Source of the DNA: Scybalomonas sp905214925
Lineage (GTDB): Bacteria > Bacillota > Clostridia > Lachnospirales > Lachnospiraceae
Assembly (NCBI GenBank): GCA_905214925.1
Contig: CAJMOB010000005.1
Location: forward strand, 1 to 64,000
Length of the DNA stretch: 64,000 bases
Direction: 5' to 3'
Position 1 is the first letter of the stretch. Each line of letters opens with the position of its first letter. Below the pieces are notes generated by a model, which did not search any database, was not told the origin of the DNA, and saw only the letters and a list, made by a program, of their open reading frames with translations. Position numbers and translations under genes: made by a program. Positions 46,224 through 53,545 of the stretch are shown in pieces.

Positions 46224-46528
46224 CATAGCATCTAAGCCATTCTTGTTTTTTATTATATCCTTCAATCCTTTAAAATTCAACCTTTTTCTATTTTTTTACC
46301 AGCTAACCCCTCTTTTTTCTTATTAACTATGAAATCCTATATTTACGCCATTTTTTACATGTATTCAGAAAATCACTTGGTAATTTTTCATCCTTTACTT
46401 TAAACTCTATAATTTTTTCATTTTCTGTAAGACCATATAAAAACGACTTATCTCTTTTCTATTAACTCTAAAGAATATTCCATAACTATATCTACATCTT
46501 CTCTTCCACTATTATTAACTATAATTAT
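46224..46528 (-). promoter_or_regulatory. CRISPR leader region
   Basis: AT-rich, gene-free stretch at the integration end of the array. The promoter (TTGAAT at 46280-46275, 17 bases, TATAAT at 46257-46252) would start transcription about 20 bases before the first repeat. The 36 bases next to the last repeat are of spacer length but no further repeat follows, so I read them as leader. Nothing else recognised up to the terminator of the ABC gene. Confidence 0.7.
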
Positions 46529-46578
46529 AAAATAGAAAAAAGATAAAAGCTCTTATCCTCCATCTTTTTTCTATTTTA
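46529..46578. terminator. Terminator of the ABC exporter gene
   Basis: AAATAGAAAAAAGAT and its exact complement flank a 16-base loop; a T-rich tail follows on the minus strand. It lies about 80 bases after the ABC stop codon and separates that gene from the CRISPR leader. Confidence 0.7.
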
Positions 46579-46658
46579 GATATGTTTATCATTCACTTTG
46601 GTCATTTGTATTATGCTGTGTTAATCTCTTCGTATCCATATATACCTACTAACACCAA

Positions 46659-48287
46659 TTATAAGACTAATATTTTATTACAGATACTTTTTAATGATTC
46701 TCTATGTGATGTAACAATTAAGATACATCCCTGTTCTTCCACATATTTTTTTAGATTTATTATCACAGTCCTCTCATTTTCTTCATCAAGACCACTTGTT
46801 GCCTCATCCAATATTAAGATTTGAGGCTTTCGCAAAACAATACGAGCTAACGCAAGCCGCTGCTTTTGTCCCCCTGATAAATTTTTTCCAGATTCACTAA
46901 TTTGATAATCCAATCCCATCTCCTTTACGAATGTATCTAAACTTGCTATTTTCAATGCTTCCATAATTTCTTCTTCTGAAAAATTTTGTCCTAACTCAAT
47001 ATTTTCTCGAATACTTCCCTCCAAAATAATCGGTTCTTGAAATTGAATTTTCACCCAATCAAAAATTTGCTCTTCACTCATTTCCCTCACATTACAATTA
47101 TTAATCTGTATATTTCCAAATGGCATATCGTAAAATCCACAAATTAATTTCAACAAAGTGCTTTTTCCAGCTCCACTTTCCCCTTGAATAAAAACTCGAT
47201 CGGCTGCTACATATTTCTCATGGATATTTTTTAAAATGCTCTCTCTTTCTCCCCAAGCAAACTGATCGATATCGATTGCCAGAGAAACTTCTACTTGTTC
47301 TTTTTGCTTTTCATTTTTTCTTTCTTCTCTCTCTTCAAATAAGTATTCATAGACACGGTCGGCTGCTCCTACTGCAACTTGTGTTCCTCTATAAAAATCT
47401 GAAAGGTTGTTTAATGGCTCCACTAACTTTTGTGTATATGTGAAAAACAAAATAACAACACCAATACTCAAATGGCCATAATAGGTAAACACAGCTCCTA
47501 CTACGAGAATTAACATTGGAAAAATCAAATTGATAAATTGGTTTACTGAATAAGAAAGTACATCAATATTAATTACCTTTTTGGCCGCTGGAAAATATTT
47601 TCCCCACATCTGTTCATTAAACTTATTTATAAAATATCTTTTTTCATTCAAATTTTTTATTTCATAAACAGCATTAATATCTTCTACAATCGTCTGATTC
47701 AAATTAGCCGTTTCTTTAGAAAACTCAGTATAACTGGCACGCATGCGTTTATTGATTAAATTGATGCTTATAAAATACAAAACTCCAACAATGCACTCTG
47801 CAGCCCCTAATATTATATTTTTATGAAGCAATACAAACATAATAATAATAATTTGATAAAGATTTAAAAATAACATTAAAATATTAATCCCTGCCAATTC
47901 AGCAATCAAGGAACCATCTGACATAATAGCTGATACCATATCTCCAGTTGTTTTTCCGTCAAAAAAAATAGCTTCTTTATTCAATAATTTTTGAATCATC
48001 ATTGTGCGCATTTGATTCATCATTTTATATCGAAAAATATGCCATTGATTAATTTGAATAATCGATGTAACAAAAGCTGCTATTCCTAAAACTATAATTT
48101 TACAAAATAAAGACATAATTTCAGCAGAATTCTTTTCGGTAACGATAACATCCACTAACGCTTGTATTTGATATGTAAAATAAAGAGTTAAGCTAATGGA
48201 AATTATACATATTATGAGTAAGATACACTTATTCTTCCACTGATTTTTAAATAATTTTGTCAGTTGACTATATCTAGTACTTCTCAT
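46659..48287 (-). CDS. ABC exporter, fused membrane and ATPase domains
   Basis: 542 residues from ATG 48287 (GGGGGAA upstream; ATG 48320 is also possible). Six membrane helices occupy about residues 20-290. The ATPase domain follows with Walker A GESGAGKST (near 365), Q-loop QFQEPII, signature LSGGQKQR and Walker B ILILDEATSGLDEE, and a switch His in TSHRE. Exporters of this half-size form dimers and move lipids, peptides or drugs. There is no peptidase domain, precursor peptide gene or partner half-transporter nearby, so the substrate is unknown. Not part of the CRISPR system by any sign except position. Confidence 0.88.
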   Translation of the reverse strand: MRSTRYSQLTKLFKNQWKNKCILLIICIISISLTLYFTYQIQALVDVIVTEKNSAEIMSLFCKIIVLGIAAFVTSIIQINQWHIFRYKMMNQMRTMMIQKLLNKEAIFFDGKTTGDMVSAIMSDGSLIAELAGINILMLFLNLYQIIIIMFVLLHKNIILGAAECIVGVLYFISINLINKRMRASYTEFSKETANLNQTIVEDINAVYEIKNLNEKRYFINKFNEQMWGKYFPAAKKVINIDVLSYSVNQFINLIFPMLILVVGAVFTYYGHLSIGVVILFFTYTQKLVEPLNNLSDFYRGTQVAVGAADRVYEYLFEEREERKNEKQKEQVEVSLAIDIDQFAWGERESILKNIHEKYVAADRVFIQGESGAGKSTLLKLICGFYDMPFGNIQINNCNVREMSEEQIFDWVKIQFQEPIILEGSIRENIELGQNFSEEEIMEALKIASLDTFVKEMGLDYQISESGKNLSGGQKQRLALARIVLRKPQILILDEATSGLDEENERTVIINLKKYVEEQGCILIVTSHRESLKSICNKILVL

Positions 48288-48408
48288 TATAAACCATTCC
48301 CCCAATTCTTGGATTTTCATTTTATCTTAATCACAAAATCTTATCCCTTTGCCTCTTATTTAATTCAGTGATCATATTTGCGAAACCCATTACACAATAT
48401 AATATAGT

Positions 48409-48443
48409 GAAAAAGATGGAAGACTAAATCTCCCATCTTTTTC
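48409..48443. terminator. Terminator of the solute-binding protein gene
   Basis: GAAAAAGATGG at 48409-48419 pairs with CCATCTTTTTC at 48433-48443; the T-run is on the minus-strand side, about 35 bases after the stop codon. Confidence 0.75.
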
Positions 48444-48475
48444 ATCTCTTATCTTATTGTTTATCTCAAAGAAAC

Positions 48476-50248
48476 TTATTTATTTGCTTCGTAGTCTTTT
48501 ACAACTTGAACTCTTGCATCATTTTGATCTTTTGCACATTGCATATCGTATTCTAATACTTGGTCAAACCCTAAACCATTTGCTGTATCCTGCATTGTCT
48601 TTAAATATTGATTAAATTCCGCTTCATCTTTTGCGAATACCATCTTCCAAGAATTTTCTACAATAACGGCTTTGATCTGTCCACGAAGTGTTGTAATCTG
48701 AGAATCTTCTTCTGGAACAACATATCCACTACCTGGAGCTACTAAGATTTCTTTATTTTTCTCTAAGAAATCCATAGTCGTATCAGCGCCCATTTGCTCA
48801 CGCCAGTCTGTTACAACTGCACTTTTTTCTGATTCTATTACAGAATCCCATGTTGTATGATCATAAGCAAATCCTGTTTCTGGATTAATATCTAACTGGT
48901 TTACTGCTTTATAGTTTAATGCAGAAACTCCATCTTTCCATGTTCCTTCGCCCCATTCTGCTGGAACTGTTACTTCTTCACCATATAATGCTTGTTTACC
49001 AAAATCCGTTAATACTGGTTCACCATCTTTCATTTCCCATGTTAATCCTTCTGGTCCACATGTACTTGCTGTCTGAGCTGCAGATGCCATAATTCCTTCT
49101 GGAGAATATAACCAGTCAATAAAATCTGCAAGTCTTTGAGGATCTTCTGCTTTGGTACCGATCATAATACAGTTATTTGCATTACCATTTGTTTGACATC
49201 CATAAGAAAAGATTGTCTGATCTTTAATTTCTGCTGGCATATAGCCTTTTCCAGCTTCTTTATTCGCTGTTGTATTATAAGCCCCTTGTCCTAACCACGC
49301 ATACTGAGAATATAAAATCTGTCCATCTTGATATTTTGCAAATACTTGATCATAGTTTTGTGTTGTTGATTCTGGATCCACAAGTCCCATTTGATTTGCT
49401 TCAAATAAGAATTTTAAAGAACGGATATATGGAGAATCATCTTCGATAAAACTCTTATAATCAGAACCATCTGCCTTTGCTAATACGAATCCGATTTCAT
49501 CATATCCATACATCGCTGGAAGCACTTTCGCATTTGTCATTAAGTTGCCATCCCAGTCTTTAAATAAAGAGAATCCATATGTTTGTTTTCCACTATCACT
49601 TGTTGGAACTGCTTCTTGCATTTTCTTTAATACAGGAAGTAAATCTTCCATTGTTTTCATTTCTGGGTATCCAGCTGCTTTATAAGCATCCCATCTTAAA
49701 TAAACACCAAAGTTTGGTTCTAATCCCTCAGATGGACTTGTTGGTGAACTGCTTGATACTTCGGATGGAATTGCATAGATTCCATCTTCTTTTACTAAAT
49801 CATTTGTTTTCTCAATGGCTCCATCATAGTTATGTACATTTTTTGCATCTTTTAACAAGTCAGTCATATCCATAACAAGCCCTGCTGTCACAAGATTTTG
49901 AAGACGTCCATTGCCAGCACCTGTTAAAATTAAATCCCCTAAATCCCCTGCTGCTGAACGAGTTTGAAATAAAGTATCTCCCCCACCTGCTACGTTTGGT
50001 GCAATAATATTTAATTCCATATTGAATTTATCTTTTACAATCTTTGCAAACCACCCTGATTGAATCCCTTGATAGTTAGCCTGACTATCAAATACATCTA
50101 CTGTAATAAATTTTTCATAATTGCCATCGGTTGAGCCTGTATTGCTTCCTGTTGTTGTGTTTCCATCAGAGCCACAGCCTGCAAATAAACTGGCAACCAT
50201 AGTTGCGCATAGCAATGCACTCACTACTTTTTTTGCTTTCACTTTCAT
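48476..50248 (-). CDS. ABC transporter solute-binding lipoprotein (LplA-like, oligosaccharide type)
   Basis: 590 residues. The signal peptide ends in the lipobox LFAGC (Cys near 25), followed by a Thr/Ser/Gly linker and a two-lobed binding domain with many aromatic residues, as in large LplA-type proteins that bind oligosaccharides. It should be anchored outside the membrane and deliver sugar to the LplB/LplC-type permeases encoded upstream. It has its own promoter with the AGTA...GGTATT site (50277-50330), so it can be made in excess over the permeases. No ATPase gene is present; an MsmX-type shared ATPase is expected elsewhere. Confidence 0.93.
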   Translation of the reverse strand: MKVKAKKVVSALLCATMVASLFAGCGSDGNTTTGSNTGSTDGNYEKFITVDVFDSQANYQGIQSGWFAKIVKDKFNMELNIIAPNVAGGGDTLFQTRSAAGDLGDLILTGAGNGRLQNLVTAGLVMDMTDLLKDAKNVHNYDGAIEKTNDLVKEDGIYAIPSEVSSSSPTSPSEGLEPNFGVYLRWDAYKAAGYPEMKTMEDLLPVLKKMQEAVPTSDSGKQTYGFSLFKDWDGNLMTNAKVLPAMYGYDEIGFVLAKADGSDYKSFIEDDSPYIRSLKFLFEANQMGLVDPESTTQNYDQVFAKYQDGQILYSQYAWLGQGAYNTTANKEAGKGYMPAEIKDQTIFSYGCQTNGNANNCIMIGTKAEDPQRLADFIDWLYSPEGIMASAAQTASTCGPEGLTWEMKDGEPVLTDFGKQALYGEEVTVPAEWGEGTWKDGVSALNYKAVNQLDINPETGFAYDHTTWDSVIESEKSAVVTDWREQMGADTTMDFLEKNKEILVAPGSGYVVPEEDSQITTLRGQIKAVIVENSWKMVFAKDEAEFNQYLKTMQDTANGLGFDQVLEYDMQCAKDQNDARVQVVKDYEANK

Positions 50249-50276
50249 ATGAATACCTCCATTTCTTATTTCCTAT

Positions 50277-50330
50277 ATCCTATCACTCTTTTTTCTTTGT
50301 GAATACCGAACAAATTCCATCCTATTTACT
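50277..50330 (-). promoter_or_regulatory. Promoter with predicted YesN-type activator site for the solute-binding protein
   Basis: On the minus strand: AGTA (50330-50327), 19 bases, GGTATT, TATTCA in the -35 position, 17-base spacer, TAGGAT at 50282-50277. The inner bases (GAATTTGTTC) are identical to the permease-operon copy at 52515-52545. Confidence 0.7.
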
Positions 50331-50481
50331 ATCATTTTTTATCTTTACAACGCTTCTTTTTAAAATCTCTAATTTTTTATGTAAATAGTCTTTAATTTCT
50401 TATGTAATTGTATCATTTCAAAGATTATTACACCTCTATTACTTTTACCCTCTTACCTATTATAGCCCCTTCAATCTCTTA

Positions 50482-51399
50482 TCAACCTTTCACAGAACCG
50501 ATCATAATACCCTTTACGAAAAATCTCTGGAATAATGGATAAATGAATAAAATTGGTAATACAACGATAACAGAAACTGTCATACGAATGGATGTTGGTG
50601 TCTGTTGTGTCGCAAGAGCTGCCATATTTAATGCACCGCCTGCACTATTTTTTACCATGGCTGCAAGAGAACTTGCCTGGTTAATGTAAGTATAAAGTAA
50701 ATACTGTAAAGAATACAGCTTCTGGTCTGTAATATAAATTAATGTATCTTGGAAAGAGTTCCATTGTCCAACTGCTGAGAAAATAGCAACAGTTGCAAGA
50801 ATTGGTGTGGATGCTGGAAGAATAATCTTATAGAAAATTTTCATAATGCCTGCACCATCAATTTCTGCCGCCTCTTGTAATGCCTTTGGAATGGATTCAA
50901 TATAAGTCTTTACAAGAATAATATTAAAAGGCTGTACAATCGTAGGAATTACATATACCCAAAATGTATTTGTTAGATGTAATGTTTTCATTGTAATAAA
51001 TAACGGAATTAATCCAGCATTAAAATACATCGTAATAACAAAGAAACGATACCAAAACTTTCTTGCCCACATTTTTTCTTGTGTAAACATAAATCCTAAA
51101 AATGCAGATGCTAATACGGTTAATGCAGTACCAATAACTGTTCTTCCAACGGATACTAATGCTGCTGTTGAAAGACCACTCAGTTTCAATACTTGTTTAT
51201 AGTTTTCTAAATGGATCGCTTTTGGTAAGAAGTTAATCATACCATTGGCACTTAAATCATTGGCACTTAATGTGTTAATTACTAAATAATAAAATGGATA
51301 AACACAAATTAAAGTAAAAATTCCAAAAATCAGATAGTTTATTATATTAAATGCTTTATCGGAAGCCGTTGTTTTTTGTTTTTTGACCGCCACTTTCAT
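50482..51399 (-). CDS. ABC sugar transporter permease (LplC/YtcP-like)
   Basis: 305 residues from ATG 51399 (AAAGGAG upstream; the frame from 51438 runs through this site). Six membrane helices and the EAA loop EAAEIDGAGIMKIFYKIILP near residue 190, which docks the ATPase. The ending LFQRFFVKGIMIGSVKG is typical for this permease subgroup. Pairs with the LplB-type permease encoded 88 bases upstream and with the lipoprotein encoded downstream to import oligosaccharides. Confidence 0.93.
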   Translation of the reverse strand: MKVAVKKQKTTASDKAFNIINYLIFGIFTLICVYPFYYLVINTLSANDLSANGMINFLPKAIHLENYKQVLKLSGLSTAALVSVGRTVIGTALTVLASAFLGFMFTQEKMWARKFWYRFFVITMYFNAGLIPLFITMKTLHLTNTFWVYVIPTIVQPFNIILVKTYIESIPKALQEAAEIDGAGIMKIFYKIILPASTPILATVAIFSAVGQWNSFQDTLIYITDQKLYSLQYLLYTYINQASSLAAMVKNSAGGALNMAALATQQTPTSIRMTVSVIVVLPILFIYPLFQRFFVKGIMIGSVKG

Positions 51400-51487
51400 T
51401 CTAATTGCTCCTTTCCATCGATCATAAACTTCATTCATGATCCTGTTGCTCTAGCCGAATATCTTGACCTAGCTTATTGCTTTCTTT

Positions 51488-52429
51488 TTAAATGATAGAT
51501 TCTCCACGAGTTTTCTTAGATACGAAGTTTACAATAAATAATAATGTTACACTGACAAGACTCTTCAGCATACTAATGGCTGTTGCTAGTGATAAACTAG
51601 CACCTGTCATACCGATATTGTATACATACAAATCTAATACTTGGATATGTTCTTTATTAAATGCATTTTGGAATACGAAGTATTGATCCATACCATTATT
51701 TAAGAAGTTTGCAATAGAAAGCATTAATAATACAAAGTATGTTGGTAATAAAGCTGGGAATGTAATATGTCTCATTAATTCAAATCGACTTGCTCCATCC
51801 ACTTTTGCTGCTTCATATAAAGATTGATCGATTCCTGTAATAGAAGCTAAGTACATAATAGCTCCCCATCCAAGACCTTTCCATGTATTCCAAAGCAACA
51901 TAGCAAGCCATGTATGAGAATCACTATCAAGGAATTTTAATGGTTCTGTAATAAGCCCTAAATTTTGTAATACGGTATTTACCATACCTGTATTAGAAAA
52001 TAATGAGAATGCTACAGAATATACCATGACCCAGCTAATAAAGTTTGGTAATGTTGTCAATGTCTGTACTAAGTTTTTAAACCATTTACACTTAATTTCA
52101 TTTAAGAAAATGGCAAAAAATAATGGAAGCATAGAAGTTGCAATCCCCAATAAACTCATTGCAAACGTGTTCTTCATTACTTGGATCATCTGAGATACTT
52201 GAGTCTTATTGTTAAAGAGCATTTCAAACCATTGCAATCCAACAAATTCACATTTGCTTAATGGAAGTGGTGGTTTATAATCGAAGAACGCATAAATCCA
52301 TCCATGTAATGGGAAGTAAGAAAACAAAAAACATAATACAATAAATGGTAAAAGGAATAAGGTAAGTTTTTTGTTTGTCTTGCTTGGTTTTATTTTTTCT
52401 GGCTTTACCGCCTTTACTGCTTTTGACAT
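51488..52429 (-). CDS. ABC sugar transporter permease (LplB/YteP-like)
   Basis: 313 residues. After a basic cytoplasmic N-terminus come six membrane helices and the EAA loop EAAKVDGASRFELMRHITFP near residue 205. It forms a heterodimer with the LplC-type permease. First gene of the transporter unit, under the activator-type promoter at 52492-52545. Proteins of this group usually import plant or host oligosaccharides under YesM/YesN control, in line with the two-component pair in this window. Confidence 0.93.
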   Translation of the reverse strand: MSKAVKAVKPEKIKPSKTNKKLTLFLLPFIVLCFLFSYFPLHGWIYAFFDYKPPLPLSKCEFVGLQWFEMLFNNKTQVSQMIQVMKNTFAMSLLGIATSMLPLFFAIFLNEIKCKWFKNLVQTLTTLPNFISWVMVYSVAFSLFSNTGMVNTVLQNLGLITEPLKFLDSDSHTWLAMLLWNTWKGLGWGAIMYLASITGIDQSLYEAAKVDGASRFELMRHITFPALLPTYFVLLMLSIANFLNNGMDQYFVFQNAFNKEHIQVLDLYVYNIGMTGASLSLATAISMLKSLVSVTLLFIVNFVSKKTRGESII

Positions 52430-52491
52430 TTTGACATCTCCCTTTCTTTGTTTTTCTCATTGTTTTTTCGATTCTGTCAATCACTGTCCTT

Positions 52492-52545
52492 ATCTTATCA
52501 CTTATTTTTATTTGTTAATACCGAACAAATTCTACTCAAATTACT
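52492..52545 (-). promoter_or_regulatory. Promoter with predicted YesN-type activator site for the permease genes
   Basis: On the minus strand: AGTA (52545-52542), 19 bases, GGTATT, TATTAA in the -35 position, 17-base spacer, TAAGAT at 52497-52492. Fourth member of the site family. Confidence 0.7.
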
Positions 52546-52660
52546 GTATTTTTTTAAATTTTTACTGTATTTTTCTAGAACCTCTATTTTTTATTGTATT
52601 TTCACTATTATTTTTACCGTAGACGAAATACTTTTCCTTCTATAAGATGGAACTATAAAA

Positions 52661-52715
52661 CAAAGTGTCCATTGACACTCTTTGATACTTTAAGTTACTT
52701 CTAGCAATACATACT
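52661..52715. repeat. Interspersed palindromic repeat, copy B
   Basis: CAAAGTGTCC ... GACACTC, then ACTTTAAGTTACTTCTAGC and an AATACATACTT end. It aligns with copies A (31694-31752) and C (57645-57700); the terminal inverted repeat is less perfect here. It lies between two divergent transcription units. Confidence 0.55.
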
Positions 52716-52739
52716 TATTTAAGAGAAGAGGAAAACGGA

Positions 52740-52768
52740 TTGGCATAAAATCACCATAAAATTATTAT
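52740..52768 (+). promoter_or_regulatory. Promoter of the YesL-GH94-GH43 unit
   Basis: TTGGCA at 52740-52745, 17 bases, TATTAT at 52763-52768. The start codon is only about 20 bases further, so the leader is short; AGGAGG lies between. No AGTA...GGTATT site is seen on this side. Confidence 0.5.
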
Positions 52769-52788
52769 AAAAATAGGAGGAATTTGTT

Positions 52789-53418
52789 ATGAAATTTAAT
52801 ATTGAAAGTCCATTTTTTCAATTTATGAACACGTTAGCTACTTTTATTGGCCTTAATGTATTATTCTTAATTCTTTGCTTACCAATCATTACGATTGGCC
52901 CTGCCTTAAAAGCTCTTTATACCGTAACAATGCAAGAGGCTAGAAAAGACCATAAAGCTATCTTTAATGCCTTTTTTGGAGCGTTTAAAGAAAACTTTTT
53001 TTCTAGTGCTGGCACTTTTTTACTCTATCTTGGACTCGCTCTTGTATTCCTCTTTAACGCCTTTTTTTGGGGCGGACAAGGCTCTATCATTGGAACGATC
53101 TTTTTGATTGTATTTATACTTGCTCTTATTGTGTTAGCACTTTCTTTTTTATATATTTTTCCGCTGATGGCTCGCTTTGATAATGGTCTAAGGCAGACTG
53201 TGAAAAACTCTATTTTCATCCCTTTGCTTCATTCTAAAGAAACACTTGGAATTGTAGCCATTCAAATAGCAGCGTTAACATTATGTGTATTCGTTCCTCA
53301 AATGAAAATTTTTATGATTTTATTAGGCTTTTCTTTTATCGCACTTTGTAATTCCTATCTTTTTATTCGTGTGTTTTCTTGCTATGAAGAAGAGCAAACA
53401 GGAATTCCTGCTATGTAA
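52789..53418 (+). CDS. YesL-like membrane protein (DUF624)
   Basis: 209 residues with about five membrane helices (near 20-40, 75-95, 102-128, 150-170 and 172-190). The opening FFQFMNTLATFIGLNVLFLI and the CLPIITIGPALKALY segment are typical of the YesL/DUF624 family, which is found with YesM/YesN and LplABC genes. The molecular role is unknown; a link to transporter assembly or sensing is a guess from gene neighbourhoods. AGGAGGA precedes the ATG. Confidence 0.85.
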   Translation: MKFNIESPFFQFMNTLATFIGLNVLFLILCLPIITIGPALKALYTVTMQEARKDHKAIFNAFFGAFKENFFSSAGTFLLYLGLALVFLFNAFFWGGQGSIIGTIFLIVFILALIVLALSFLYIFPLMARFDNGLRQTVKNSIFIPLLHSKETLGIVAIQIAALTLCVFVPQMKIFMILLGFSFIALCNSYLFIRVFSCYEEEQTGIPAM

Positions 53419-53545
53419 CTATTATTTGTTGTATTTTGTACAGAACACTATCTATGAACGAAAGTAACAAGTCGTGCATCACGCACACTTGATTCTGTGA
53501 TTTTCATCACTTATTATTACATCTATTACTACGGAGGTACTTACT

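Noticed and set aside
46224..46259. A further, 77th spacer at the leader end
   Set aside because: The length fits a spacer, but no repeat or degenerate repeat follows and a -10 box lies inside it, so it is leader.
46659..48287. ABC exporter as part of the CRISPR or a new defence system
   Set aside because: Only adjacency supports it; terminators separate it from the leader and its domains are those of an ordinary exporter.
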